From Desulfosporosinus orientis DSM 765 (GTDB taxonomy: Bacteria; Bacillota; Desulfitobacteriia; Desulfitobacteriales; Desulfitobacteriaceae): a DNA stretch of 64,000 nt. The stretch is taken from assembly GCF_000235605.1 (NCBI RefSeq), contig NC_016584.1, forward strand, positions 422,001 to 486,000, read 5' to 3'. A model generated the notes under the pieces. It was given only the letters and a program-made list of their open reading frames with translations. It had not been told where the DNA came from and searched no databases. A program made the position numbers and the translations under genes. This document shows positions 36,544-45,195 of the stretch, piece by piece (position 1 is the first letter of the stretch; each line of letters opens with the position of its first letter).

Positions 36544-37498
36544 CGAAAAAACTTATACAGCAAGTTGCTTGCTCTGTCCCCAGCACTGTCAATTACGGCC
36601 TGGGCAGTCAGGGCGGTGTCATGCTCGAGAAAACCGTGAGGGGGAAATTATTTCCCGAACCTATGGGGAAGTCGCGGCTTGGAATGTAGATCCCATTGAA
36701 AAGAAACCCTTATATCATTTTTACCCCGGTTCTTGGATTTTTTCTGTCGGGGGGTTTGGCTGCAATTTAAGCTGCTCCTTTTGTCAAAATTATGAGGTCT
36801 CTCAGCAGCACCAAGCAGGACGAAAGGTCACTCCGGCAGAATTAGCAGAGCTTTCAGTACGGGAACAGAGATCCATCGGCTTATGCTTTACCTATTCAGA
36901 GCCCAGCGTGTGGTTTGAAATGATTCGGGATACAGCTCCTTTTGTGAAGGCTCAGGGCGGGAAAGTTGTCCTGGTCAGTAATGGAACGATATCTCCACAC
37001 TTTCTTGAAGAGCTGATTCCGTGGCTGGATGCCGCAAATATTGACATTAAGGCATTCTCGGAAGATTTCTATCAGCATTATTGCGGCAGTAAATTAGCTT
37101 GGGTCTTGGATAATGTGGAGCGCTTAGCTGGACGAGTTCATCTGGAGGTTACGACGCTGCTTATTCAAGGGGCCAATGATCATCCTCGTGAGCTGAGAGA
37201 ATTAGCGCAATGGCTGGCAAAGCTTAATGTTCCATTGGCCTGGCATCTAAGTGCTTACCATCCTGCTTATCGGCTCAAAGTTCCTGCTACGGACCGTGAG
37301 ACATTAGATCGAGCCTGGGATATTGCTAAAGAGTACCTGCCTTATGTCTATTTGGGAAATGTAAGAGGCGGGAGTACAACTTTTTGTCCTCGCTGTGGTG
37401 AAACAGTGATCAAACGGGAACCTTTTCTTGTTAATCGTTTGGATGGAGGGTGCTGTCCAAAATGCGGGAAGGGAATCTTTGGGGTTGGCATGATATGA
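36536..37498 (+). CDS. amrS: AmmeMemoRadiSam system radical SAM enzyme
   Basis: The 320-residue protein has the radical SAM cluster motif CNLSCSFC (CxxxCxxC) with N after it, as in pyruvate-formate-lyase activase-like enzymes. Extra Cys pairs occur at the N-terminus (CLLCPQHC) and C-terminus (CPRCGE and CCPKCGKG), which may bind Zn or an extra cluster. It overlaps the fused MEMO-AMMECR1 gene, so the three activities are made together. Confidence 0.9.
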   Translation: MSNEKTYTASCLLCPQHCQLRPGQSGRCHARENREGEIISRTYGEVAAWNVDPIEKKPLYHFYPGSWIFSVGGFGCNLSCSFCQNYEVSQQHQAGRKVTPAELAELSVREQRSIGLCFTYSEPSVWFEMIRDTAPFVKAQGGKVVLVSNGTISPHFLEELIPWLDAANIDIKAFSEDFYQHYCGSKLAWVLDNVERLAGRVHLEVTTLLIQGANDHPRELRELAQWLAKLNVPLAWHLSAYHPAYRLKVPATDRETLDRAWDIAKEYLPYVYLGNVRGGSTTFCPRCGETVIKREPFLVNRLDGGCCPKCGKGIFGVGMI

Positions 37499-37523
37499 TG
37501 TTTTTGTAAAGGAGTCTCCTGCT

Positions 37524-39281
37524 GTGCAACTCTTATTCTTAATGATCGAACATATTGGTCTGATCGTAGCATTAGCCTTCATCTTGACGAGGTTGACGGC
37601 CTTTCGCAACCTCATTGATCATAAACTTGACCGGTGGACGATGATCAAGCTTTCTGTCGTATTTGGGCTCTTTGGAATTATTGGAACCTATACCGGGATT
37701 TCAATTAGACCCAGCACTAATTCCTTTCTCTGGATTCCCCGTGTGGATACCATTGGCTTTGAGGAAGCTATTGCTAACTCAAGGGTGGTGGGGGTTGTCA
37801 TCGGTGGTCTTTTAGGCGGACCGTGGGTTGGTCTTTGCGCAGGGCTTATAGCCGGCATTCACCGAGCACTCCTTGGCGGCTTTACAGGCCTGGCCTGTGG
37901 GATTTCCACGGTAACAGAGGGATTAATTGCCGGCTTAGTCTACCTTAAAATTGGAAATCGCAGAATCGTTTCGACTTCAAAAGCGTTATTGACGGGAGTT
38001 ATTGCGGAGTCGGCACAAATGCTCATTATTCTTCTTATCGCTAAACCATGGGAAAGCGCTGTTGTCTTAGTCCAAGTCATTGCTCTTCCGATGATCCTGG
38101 CTAACAGCTTTGGAATAGCCCTATTTGTTACGATTATTCGATCGGTTATCCATGAAGAGGATCGTATCGAAGCTGATCAAGCTCAAAAAGTCCTTCATAT
38201 GGCGGATCAAATGCTGGTCTATCTCCGAGGAGGGCTTAGCGAAGAATCCGCAACCCAGGTTTCCAAGCTGCTCTTGAAAACAACGGGTGTTTCGGCGCTT
38301 TCTATTACTGACCATGAAAAAATCCTATCTCATGTAGGGATAGGGGATGATCATCATTTACCCGGTCACACCATTTTAACCGAAGCGACTAAAAAAGTTC
38401 TTAGAACCGGAGAACTTTATATTCCTAAATCATTGGCGGAAATTCACTGTCCGCAAAAAGGATGTCCTTTAGCAGTGGCAATCATTGTTCCTTTAAAAAA
38501 GGCTGATGAAGTGGTTGGGGTATTAAAATTTTATTATCTCAATGTCAAACAGATAAAACCCGTCGATGAAGAAGTAGCACAGGGATTGGGCAAACTCCTT
38601 TCCCATCAGCTGGAGGTTGTGGATGCCCAGAATCATGCTCAACTCATTCGTGAAGCCGAGATTAAGGCTCTTCAAGCTCAGATTAATCCCCACTTTCTGT
38701 TTAATTCCTTAAATACTATTGTCGCCCTTGTTCGGACACAGCCGAATATGGCTCGAAAGCTGCTTATTCAACTGGGAAATTTCTTTAGGCAAAATCTTAA
38801 TGCCTCACTTCATGAGTTTGTTACCTTAAAACGGGAGCTCGATCATACCCGTGCTTATCTGGATATTGAACAAGCACGATTTAATGAACGTTTAACTGTC
38901 AAATTTGATATTGACTCCAAACTGGAAGATGTTCTTTTGCCTCCGCTGACTCTACAGCCACTTGTGGAGAACGGAATACGTCATGGTCTGCAAGGGCTTG
39001 AAAAAATAGGAGAGATTCTTATTCAAGCCAAAGAAGATAACGGGCATGTTCTCATTTCCGTAAAAGACAATGGAGTAGGAATTTCCCCGGAGCGAATTGC
39101 TGAATTACTTCACAGCCGAATTGAATCTCGGGAAGGGACAGGCCTGGCCTTGTATAATGTCAATCAGCGTCTTGTCTTTCACTTTGGAGAAGAAGCTCAA
39201 CTACAGATTGATAGTCAATTGGAGCAAGGAACAAGTGTATGGTTTAAAGTTCCTCTAAAGCAGGGAGGGAGTGTAACTTGA
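37524..39281 (+). CDS. LytS/BtsS-type sensor histidine kinase
   Basis: The GTG at 37524 follows AAAGGAG and gives 585 residues. An N-terminal membrane region of five to six helices (5TM-5TMR_LYT type, about 1-200) includes RPSTNSF and GLCAGLIAGIHR. A GAF domain follows (about 225-355), then the His kinase domain, with the phosphoacceptor in ALQAQINPHFLFNSLNT and the ATP domain LVENGIRHGL and DNGVGI. LytS-family kinases of this form sense cell-wall state or, for BtsS, pyruvate. It overlaps the regulator gene by 4 bases. Confidence 0.93.
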   Translation: MQLLFLMIEHIGLIVALAFILTRLTAFRNLIDHKLDRWTMIKLSVVFGLFGIIGTYTGISIRPSTNSFLWIPRVDTIGFEEAIANSRVVGVVIGGLLGGPWVGLCAGLIAGIHRALLGGFTGLACGISTVTEGLIAGLVYLKIGNRRIVSTSKALLTGVIAESAQMLIILLIAKPWESAVVLVQVIALPMILANSFGIALFVTIIRSVIHEEDRIEADQAQKVLHMADQMLVYLRGGLSEESATQVSKLLLKTTGVSALSITDHEKILSHVGIGDDHHLPGHTILTEATKKVLRTGELYIPKSLAEIHCPQKGCPLAVAIIVPLKKADEVVGVLKFYYLNVKQIKPVDEEVAQGLGKLLSHQLEVVDAQNHAQLIREAEIKALQAQINPHFLFNSLNTIVALVRTQPNMARKLLIQLGNFFRQNLNASLHEFVTLKRELDHTRAYLDIEQARFNERLTVKFDIDSKLEDVLLPPLTLQPLVENGIRHGLQGLEKIGEILIQAKEDNGHVLISVKDNGVGISPERIAELLHSRIESREGTGLALYNVNQRLVFHFGEEAQLQIDSQLEQGTSVWFKVPLKQGGSVT

Positions 39282-40087
39282 TTACTGCCGTTATTGCCGA
39301 CGATGAAACCTTGGCTAGAGATGAGTTAACCTACCTTTTAGAACAATGTTCCGATATAGAAATTATTGGGGAAGCGACTCAGGGGAATGAAGCTCTGGAA
39401 AAGATTTTAGAGCTCAAACCAGATGTGGCTTTTTTAGATATTCATATGCCTGCTCTCGATGGTTTAGCTGTAGCTAGAAAATTACTTGAAGAAGAACAGA
39501 ATTTGATGATTGTCTTTGCAACCGCCTATGATAAGCATGCCATTCAAGCCTTTGAAGTTAACGCGGTAGATTATCTTTTGAAACCCTTTGATGAGGAACG
39601 TGTCTTAAAAACAGTAGAGCGGATTCGTCAGCGAGTTAAACAAGCCAATAACGATCCGCTGAATGAAACCCTCAATGATTCTCTTAAGGAGCTTCTGACA
39701 AAAATGGCGGCAGAGAGTTCATCTCTGACAAAAGGGCCGCTGCAAACAGCAAAAATCTCAAAATTAGCGGTCCAGGCTGAAGAAAGTGTTGTCTTAATCG
39801 ATCCCAAGGATATTCTCTATATTTACCGTGAAAACCGGGATATTTTTATCAAAACAACAGAAAAAGAGTATTTAACAAAGTGCACCTTACAATCATTAGA
39901 GGACAAACTTGCCAGCTATCCTTTTTTTAGACCACACCGAAGCTATCTGGTAAATTTGAATTTTGCCCAAGAATTAGTACCCTGGTTTAACGGAGCCTAT
40001 ACCTTAATTTTAAATGATGAAAAGCGTTCCAAAGTTCCTGTGAGCCGAGCTTATGTTAAAGTTTTGAAAGATATGCTGGAAATCTAG
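39278..40087 (+). CDS. LytR/AlgR-type response regulator (LytTR DNA-binding domain)
   Basis: The 269-residue regulator has a receiver domain (D8-D9, phosphoacceptor D54 in VAFLDIHMPALDG, Lys in VDYLLKPFDEERV) and a C-terminal LytTR domain (about 165-268; IYIYREN-like strand, FFRPHRSYLVNL, KVPVSRAYVKVLKDML). The TTG start overlaps the kinase stop. The downstream CstA-type transporter gene is the probable target, as in BtsSR-BtsT and YpdAB-YhjX systems. Confidence 0.93.
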   Translation: MITAVIADDETLARDELTYLLEQCSDIEIIGEATQGNEALEKILELKPDVAFLDIHMPALDGLAVARKLLEEEQNLMIVFATAYDKHAIQAFEVNAVDYLLKPFDEERVLKTVERIRQRVKQANNDPLNETLNDSLKELLTKMAAESSSLTKGPLQTAKISKLAVQAEESVVLIDPKDILYIYRENRDIFIKTTEKEYLTKCTLQSLEDKLASYPFFRPHRSYLVNLNFAQELVPWFNGAYTLILNDEKRSKVPVSRAYVKVLKDMLEI

Positions 40088-40252
40088 TTGGATACTACAT
40101 TACAAAACGAACTTAAAAAACTCCCGTTTGGGTTACGATATTGACATTTTAGACATGAATTCCACATCCTCTTTTAAGCATGATTTAAAATAAGAAAGCA
40201 GTCCAATGGACGTGATATAATCTTAATTTTTAAATCTGAGAGGAGGATTCTT

Positions 40253-41692
40253 GTGATAACATTTATACTTTCTTTTGTCGCACTTATTATTGGCTACATG
40301 GTCTATGGCAAGTTTGTCGAAAAAGTATTCGGGATCAATGAGAATAAAGAAACTCCTGCTTACAGCAAAGCTGATGGAGTGGATTATGTTCCAATGGGTT
40401 CCGGCAGAGGGAGTCTTGTTCAGCTCCTAAACATTGCGGGATTGGGCCCAATCTTTGGACCTATCGCCGGTGCTTTATGGGGTCCGGCTGCTTTCCTGTG
40501 GATTGTTCTCGGAGGAATATTTGCAGGTGCAGTTCACGATTATTTTAGCGGCATGCTTTCCGTAAGAAATGGCGGGGCTCAGCTTCCGGATATTGTCGGC
40601 AAGTATCTGGGTCAGGGAATGCGTCAATTTGTCAATGTTTTTTCTGTGGTATTGCTGATCCTCGTAGGAACGGTTTTTGTCGCCGGTCCTGCCAACCTGA
40701 TTGTTACACTTACACCTTCCTGGATTAGTTTAGGAGTTGTGACGGCTGTAATCTTTATTTACTATATTTTGGCGACGCTTTTGCCCATTGATAAAATCAT
40801 TGGCAAGATTTACCCAATCTTTGGTCTGCTGCTGATCATCATGGCTGTAGGAGTTGGAGCAGGATTAATCATTAAAGGCTATCATATCCCGGAACTCACG
40901 TTGAGTAATCTTCACCCTAAGAATCTGCCCATGTGGCCTTTACTCTTCATTACCATCGCCTGCGGCGCCATCAGTGGCTTCCATGCTACCCAGTCTCCCC
41001 TAATCGCCCGTACTATTGAGAATGAAAAATATGGCCGTAAAGTCTTTTACGGTATGATGATTGGAGAATCAGCTATTGCTCTAGTTTGGGCTGCAGCCGG
41101 AATGGCCGTCTTCGGCGGAACGGGCGGATTGCAAGAAGCCTTAGCCGCAGGAGGACCTGCTGGAGTTGTCCGTACAGTGTCAATTACTATGTTAGGGGCT
41201 TTCGGTGGAACGCTTGCTATTATTGGAGTTATTATTCTGCCTATCACTTCCGGGGATACAGCATTCCGAGGAGCTCGAATGGTTATCGCTGACTTTATGA
41301 AAATGAGCCAAAAGCCGATGTCTAAACGCCTGGCAATCTCTATTCCTATCTTTGCAGTTGCTTATGGCTTAAGCAGAATCGACTTTAACTTCCTTTGGAG
41401 ATATTTCTCCTGGGCGAACCAAACAACGGCTATGATTCTTCTCTGGGCAGCCGCTGTTTATCTGGTTAAAGAAAAAAGGCTGCACTGGATTGCAACTCTT
41501 CCTGCTATCTTCATGACCGCAGTTACCTTCACCTATCTCTTGCAAGCTCCTGAAGGTTTTAGTCTCCCCACCAGTATTTCCTATCCAGTCGGACTATTAA
41601 TTACCCTCGGAATCACTATACTCTTTGCCAACAAGGTTCTTAAAGAGCGTAAACTGAAGACGGATGAAACCGTTTCTGTTTCCGCGAAGTAA
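40253..41692 (+). CDS. cstA: CstA/BtsT-type carbon starvation transporter
   Basis: The GTG at 40253 after GAGAGGAGG gives 479 residues with about twelve or more helices. The CstA signature is clear: DGVDYVPM near residue 40, HFASIAGLGPI-like NIAGLGPIFGPIAGALWGP, and FSGMLSVRNGG. Enterobacterial CstA and BtsT import pyruvate (and peptides have also been proposed). This is a shorter clostridial form. It is preceded by a LytS/LytR pair. Since the nicotinate pathway and amino-acid fermentation both yield pyruvate, import or export of pyruvate is plausible. Confidence 0.88.
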   Translation: MITFILSFVALIIGYMVYGKFVEKVFGINENKETPAYSKADGVDYVPMGSGRGSLVQLLNIAGLGPIFGPIAGALWGPAAFLWIVLGGIFAGAVHDYFSGMLSVRNGGAQLPDIVGKYLGQGMRQFVNVFSVVLLILVGTVFVAGPANLIVTLTPSWISLGVVTAVIFIYYILATLLPIDKIIGKIYPIFGLLLIIMAVGVGAGLIIKGYHIPELTLSNLHPKNLPMWPLLFITIACGAISGFHATQSPLIARTIENEKYGRKVFYGMMIGESAIALVWAAAGMAVFGGTGGLQEALAAGGPAGVVRTVSITMLGAFGGTLAIIGVIILPITSGDTAFRGARMVIADFMKMSQKPMSKRLAISIPIFAVAYGLSRIDFNFLWRYFSWANQTTAMILLWAAAVYLVKEKRLHWIATLPAIFMTAVTFTYLLQAPEGFSLPTSISYPVGLLITLGITILFANKVLKERKLKTDETVSVSAK

Positions 41693-41750
41693 GTATTAAA
41701 GCCAATTTTGTAGCGTGTTTCTGAAGATTTTTTAGGTGAAAGGGGCGAGA

Positions 41751-42050
41751 TTGTATAAGGTGGTTGTACCCCAAGTAGACCTGCAGGTGAATTTATCAGA
41801 ACAGGCCCTTGAGTATATTAAAGAACATGGTGGTATCCTCACCCTTGATGAAGCTCCCCAAACCGGATGTTGCACAAACATCGTCTTCATCGGAGCGCAT
41901 TCCGGAAAACCTGAAGAAGAAGGGTACTTCGGAGTGAAGGAACAAGACGAGATCCTGATCTATTATGATCCGTATGTTATCAAAAAAGATAAACACTATG
42001 AAGTTGTTTTAGAAGGTATCTTGAAGTGGCAGACTCTGAGGGTATATTAA
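41751..42050 (+). CDS. CC/Se-motif family protein (IscA-like fold)
   Basis: The TTG at 41751 is six bases after AAGGGG and gives 99 residues; a GTG 15 bases upstream has no good site. It matches the small CC/Se motif family: LSEQALEYIKEHGG, then the Cys-Cys pair in TGCCTN, in a HesB/IscA-like context. In some relatives one Cys is selenocysteine; here both are plain TGT/TGC Cys codons. The function is unknown. Confidence 0.7.
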   Translation: MYKVVVPQVDLQVNLSEQALEYIKEHGGILTLDEAPQTGCCTNIVFIGAHSGKPEEEGYFGVKEQDEILIYYDPYVIKKDKHYEVVLEGILKWQTLRVY

Positions 42051-42054
42051 CGCT

Positions 42055-42094
42055 AAAAAGGTGACTCAATGCGAATGCTTTGAGTCACCTTTTA
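42055..42094. terminator. Bidirectional terminator between convergent genes
   Basis: AAAAGGTGACTCAA pairs with TTGAGTCACCTTTT around a 10-base loop. It sits between the CC/Se gene and nhaB, and its A and T ends serve both strands. Confidence 0.85.
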
Positions 42095-42118
42095 GACGTA
42101 AACTAGGTACTTTTAGAA

Positions 42119-43648
42119 TTACAAAAGGTACATTGTTGCCAGCACACCGGTAACAGACATAACGATGGTGTAGGGCAGGGCCAGTTTTACCATTTCCATG
42201 TACGACAGGCGAATCAGCGGAGCAAGTGCCGAAGTCAATAGGAACAGGAACGCCGCCTGGCCGTTTGGAGTAGCAACGGAAGGGATGTTTGTCCCCATGT
42301 TGATGGCAACTGCCAGCCTGTTGTATTGCTCCAGGGCAATACCTCCGGCTTCAAAGGCTTTCTGTGTTTCAGTCATATAGACGGTAGCGACAAATACGTT
42401 GTCACTGATTGCCGAAAGGATACCGTTGGCCCCAAAGAAAGCAACGAGCTGATTTTGTCCTTCCAGGTTTAGTACCCAGTGAATGATCGGCGTAAACAGA
42501 TGCTGGTCATGAATAACCGCAACGATGGAGAAAAAGACCACTAACAGCGCAGTAAAGGGCAGTGCTTCTTCAAAAGCATGACCGATGCGTCCTTCTTCAA
42601 TAACTCCGTTGAAAGAAGTAAGCAGGATGATAATCATCAGACCAATAATACCGACTTCTGCCAGGTGCAGCGCCAGGGAGAAAATCAGCAGAACTCCGCA
42701 TACAGCCATAATAATCAGCCGCACACGTCCGCGAGTATCCAGCGCAGCATCTTTGGCTTTGGCGTCATCTTCCATCACCTGTCGAACTGAGTCAGGAAGC
42801 TTGTAGCCGTATCCAAAAATCTTGGTGACTTCAAGGGTAACGGCGGTCAAAAGACCAACGATTAAGACCGGAATAGACACAGGTGAGCTGTTCAAAAAGA
42901 AATCAACGAAGTTCCACTTCATAATGGAGCCGATCAGCAGGTTCTGGGGTTCACCCACCAGTGTTGTTGCTCCGCCCAGAGCTGTACCTACGGCACCATG
43001 CATCATAAGATTGCGCAGAAAACCACGGAATTGGTTCAGGTCCTCCTGATAGATCTCATCAACAATATGGTCGTGATTGATGTCGTACTTTTCGTATACT
43101 TTTTCGCTGGACGCAAACTTGTGGAAGATGTTATAGAACCCATATGCCACGGCGATAATCACTGCAGTTACGGTTAGGGCATCCAGAAAAGCGGAAAGAG
43201 CTGCACCCAGTATTGAAAACAGAAATGCCAGGGCGACTTTAGATCGTACCTTGGTAAGGATCTTAGTAAACAGGTAGACAAGACCCTCTTTCATAAAATA
43301 AATCCCGGCAACCATGAACATAAGAAGCAGAATAACCGGCAGGTTCAGTTCAACTTCGTGATAAACGGAATGGGGGTGTGTAAGCCCGATCACAACGGCT
43401 TCGATGGCAAGAAGTCCGCCGGCAGGGAGGGGATAACATTTTAGCGCCATGGCCAGGGTAAAGATAAATTCAACAATCAATGCCCAACCGGTAACATATT
43501 TGCCGAGGGTCAGCATTAAAATAGGGTTTAAGACCAGAAATGCCAGAATGGTTCCTTTGTACCAGTTCGGAGCGTGACCCAGAAAATTTGCTCTGAATGC
43601 CTCGCCCATGCTCATCTGTTTCACTTGTCCGATACTTGTTTGTTTCAT
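42119..43648 (-). CDS. nhaB: NhaB-type Na+/H+ antiporter
   Basis: The ATG at 43648 follows GGAGGAG and gives 509 residues; an in-frame start 57 bases upstream lacks a site. The protein has about twelve membrane helices and NhaB features: [20 protein letters not shown] near the start, [29 protein letters not shown], and [28 protein letters not shown] near the end. It exchanges Na+ for protons. A c-di-GMP riboswitch and terminator lie in its 450-base leader, an uncommon pairing. Confidence 0.9.
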   Translation of the reverse strand: MKQTSIGQVKQMSMGEAFRANFLGHAPNWYKGTILAFLVLNPILMLTLGKYVTGWALIVEFIFTLAMALKCYPLPAGGLLAIEAVVIGLTHPHSVYHEVELNLPVILLLMFMVAGIYFMKEGLVYLFTKILTKVRSKVALAFLFSILGAALSAFLDALTVTAVIIAVAYGFYNIFHKFASSEKVYEKYDINHDHIVDEIYQEDLNQFRGFLRNLMMHGAVGTALGGATTLVGEPQNLLIGSIMKWNFVDFFLNSSPVSIPVLIVGLLTAVTLEVTKIFGYGYKLPDSVRQVMEDDAKAKDAALDTRGRVRLIIMAVCGVLLIFSLALHLAEVGIIGLMIIILLTSFNGVIEEGRIGHAFEEALPFTALLVVFFSIVAVIHDQHLFTPIIHWVLNLEGQNQLVAFFGANGILSAISDNVFVATVYMTETQKAFEAGGIALEQYNRLAVAINMGTNIPSVATPNGQAAFLFLLTSALAPLIRLSYMEMVKLALPYTIVMSVTGVLATMYLL

Positions 43649-43900
43649 AAACACTCCTCCAAAATGAAAAATTCTATATTGCTTAAATCTGCTCCGCAAG
43701 AGCAACTACTGCACGGTGTAAGAATAAGTCCGTAGGGCAGAAGAAAAATACTGCCACAATTAAGTCAATGTTCAATTACCTCCTTACCCCTTATTCCATC
43801 TTAGTTTAACCTTTATTTATATAATTAAATAATGGGGGATGATTTGGTTCAGAGAAGAACCGTTCAAAAAGAGTGGCTGTTCACTAAGATATCCTCTCTA

Positions 43901-43937
43901 AAACAAAAGGAGAGTAGCCTAAAAAGACTGCTCTCCC
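43901..43937 (-). terminator. Terminator in the nhaB leader (riboswitch platform)
   Basis: Minus strand GGAGAGCAGTC pairs with GGCTACTCTCC (one mismatch, one wobble) and is followed by TTTTGTTTT. It stands 18 bases after the aptamer and 250 bases before nhaB. Confidence 0.8.
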
Positions 43938-43954
43938 CTGAGAAGTTCTGTGCT

Positions 43955-44075
43955 TGTAGTCTGGCGATCATAACCTGTCTGAAGAGTATAGTAATATTCT
44001 CTCAGGCGGGCCTTAGACCCATGACTTTAGCGTCCTACGCTTTCGCGAAGTTTGCTCCAACCGAACCGGATCTAT
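43955..44075 (-). promoter_or_regulatory. c-di-GMP-I (GEMM-I) riboswitch upstream of nhaB
   Basis: On the minus strand the core appears in order: GAGCAAAC, a GAAA tetraloop (CGCGAAAGCG), GGACGC-AAAG with one extra base, GGGTCTAAGG, and after a variable hairpin the tetraloop-receptor side TTATGATCGCCAGACTAC. This matches the GEMM-I class. With the adjacent promoter and terminator it forms a full control unit. Whether c-di-GMP turns nhaB on or off depends on pairings I cannot compute. Confidence 0.83.
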
Positions 44076-44105
44076 TAAGTTATTAGCTTGTTCACAATTA
44101 TATAT

Positions 44106-44134
44106 ATTGTATCAAATGAACCTGTAATCGTCAA
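44106..44134 (-). promoter_or_regulatory. Promoter of the riboswitch-nhaB transcript
   Basis: Minus strand TTGACG (44134-44129) and TACAAT (44111-44106) are 17 bases apart. The predicted start is about 20-30 bases before the aptamer. Confidence 0.8.
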
Positions 44135-44275
44135 GGTCAAAAATTTGTGATCACCCCTTTAAAGAAGCTACCGATGGTGCTTGAGCGAGTAAGGGATAAA
44201 ATACGTATAAATAAAAAGTTGTATAGATAAAGGGATGATGTACATAATAATCTCAAACAGTTAGGAGGGGTTAAT

Positions 44276-44485
44276 TTGACTATTCAAGCAGACTTAGAAA
44301 AAGCAGTCGCCAGTGCTCAATCGGCTCTTGGAACTTACGAAACTTTTGCAGCCTCAACTCAAGACGATACAGCCAAAGCAATGTACAAGGATTTATCCGG
44401 TGATATGGAACGTCATGTTGCCGTACTTAAAGGTCGATTGAACTATGTGACTGAAAATAACCCTATGAATAAACCTATAAGCTAG
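44276..44485 (+). CDS. DUF1657 family small protein
   Basis: The TTG at 44276 follows TTAGGAGGGG and gives 69 residues. MTIQADLEKAVASAQSALGTYETFA, of which the ALGTYE core is key, and the later DMERHVAVLKGRLNYV match DUF1657. In many spore formers DUF1657 genes stand next to spoVA-type genes; here it is alone. Role unknown, possibly sporulation-linked. Confidence 0.82.
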   Translation: MTIQADLEKAVASAQSALGTYETFAASTQDDTAKAMYKDLSGDMERHVAVLKGRLNYVTENNPMNKPIS

Positions 44486-44521
44486 AAAACATATTATCCA
44501 TTGATCAAAGACTTCGGTTAG

Positions 44522-44548
44522 AAAAGGAGAGCCTAAAGCTCTCCTTAT
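44522..44548 (+). terminator. Terminator after the DUF1657 gene
   Basis: GGAGAGC-N5-GCTCTCC is followed by TTATG; the T run is short, so this is a modest terminator. Confidence 0.6.
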
Positions 44549-44559
44549 GATGTGAGAAA

Positions 44560-44588
44560 TTGACTGGAGTTACAGTATATCTTATGCT
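44560..44588 (+). promoter_or_regulatory. Promoter of a short independent transcript
   Basis: TTGACT (44560-44565) and TATGCT (44583-44588) are separated by 17 bases. No annotated gene follows on this strand before the terminator at 44667-44692, so the transcript would be about 100 bases. Confidence 0.5.
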
Positions 44589-44617
44589 ACATTGTCCGGA
44601 AAGGTTAAACTTATATC

Positions 44618-44677
44618 ATGGGAGCTATAATTTCACGACAGATTTTGGGGTTATTTAAATATTGGAGGAGAGCTTAG
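44618..44677 (+). CDS. Candidate 19-residue cationic peptide
   Basis: Between the promoter at 44560 and the terminator at 44667 lies one small frame, MGAIISRQILGLFKYWRRA. It alternates hydrophobic and basic residues and its stop is in the terminator loop. A weak AAAGG lies about 13 bases upstream of the ATG, longer than usual. It may be a real small peptide, or the transcript may be a non-coding RNA, or the whole may be chance. Confidence 0.28.
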   Translation: MGAIISRQILGLFKYWRRA

Positions 44678-44692
44678 TTGCTCTCCTTTTTT
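44667..44692 (+). terminator. Terminator of the short transcript
   Basis: GGAGAGC-N6-GCTCTCC is followed by TTTTTTGTT. It points to the plus strand and lies directly beside the end of the convergent minus-strand gene. Confidence 0.85.
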
Positions 44693-44693
44693 G

Positions 44694-44912
44694 TTACCGA
44701 TCATATTTACCTCTACCATTACATTTCTCGCAAGCGCCATAGGGTTCATTCGGAGTTTCTTTAATTAAATTCTTTTTAGTTTCCAAAACTTGAAAGATAT
44801 CCTTAAGTTCACTGTGTGAAGCCCAGAGTTGGTACCCTGATTGGTTCTCTGTTCTACCGAGGCCAGAACATTTAGGGCACTGTTTAACAAGAGTATCAAG
44901 GTCAAGGGGCAT
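44694..44912 (-). CDS. Small zinc-ribbon protein with two CxxCxGxG-like motifs
   Basis: The 72-residue protein has two Cys pairs, CPKCSGLGR near the start and CEKCNGRGKY at the end, resembling the zinc modules of DnaJ. Between them is a helical segment of about 40 residues. I do not recognise a named family. It may bind zinc and nucleic acid or protein. It is transcribed alone. Confidence 0.6.
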   Translation of the reverse strand: MPLDLDTLVKQCPKCSGLGRTENQSGYQLWASHSELKDIFQVLETKKNLIKETPNEPYGACEKCNGRGKYDR

Positions 44913-44951
44913 ATAGTATAATAGATCAGGTAATTCAGGGTTTTTTGTTTG

Positions 44952-44993
44952 AGCAGAACCTCGGTGTGGTTGAGCCGGGGTTCTGCTTTTTTT
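44952..44993 (+). terminator. Strong plus-strand terminator without an obvious gene
   Basis: A 13-bp stem (AGCAGAACCTCGG with CCGGGGTTCTGCT) is followed by a T run. No plus-strand gene lies directly upstream, so it may protect the Mn-catalase region from readthrough or belong to an unannotated RNA antisense to the zinc-ribbon gene. Confidence 0.75.
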
Positions 44994-45089
44994 GAGGCCT
45001 TATTTATTTTGGAACTGAAGCAGACTGCATTAATCATAATCGTAATATCAAAACTTTGGGGTAACGTAATATTTTAAAGGCTCGTATAT

Positions 45090-45180
45090 TATCGTTAAAT
45101 ATGTTACATCATAGTTAATGGCTTAAAGCCATGAAATGCGCTCCACAAGCCATTACAAGCCTTATCGTTAAACATATTAC
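45090..45180 (+). repeat. Direct repeat upstream of the Mn catalase gene
   Basis: Two 18-base copies, at 45090-45107 and 45163-45180, share TATCGTTAAA and the end TTAC with two differences. The second directly precedes the ribosome site. Each looks partly palindromic (GTTA and TAAC type ends), so they could be operator sites. Confidence 0.4.
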
Positions 45181-45195
45181 AAGGAGGTTATCTGA

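Noticed and set aside
40088-40252. LytTR-type binding repeats before cstA
   Set aside because: One CCCGTTTGG-like half resembles a LytTR box, but no second copy at the usual spacing was found.
41751-42050. Selenocysteine in the CC/Se motif protein
   Set aside because: Both Cys of the motif are TGT/TGC codons in this sequence, with no in-frame TGA.
43832-44086. An 84-codon plus-strand frame
   Set aside because: It is antisense to the c-di-GMP riboswitch and its terminator; no ribosome site precedes it.
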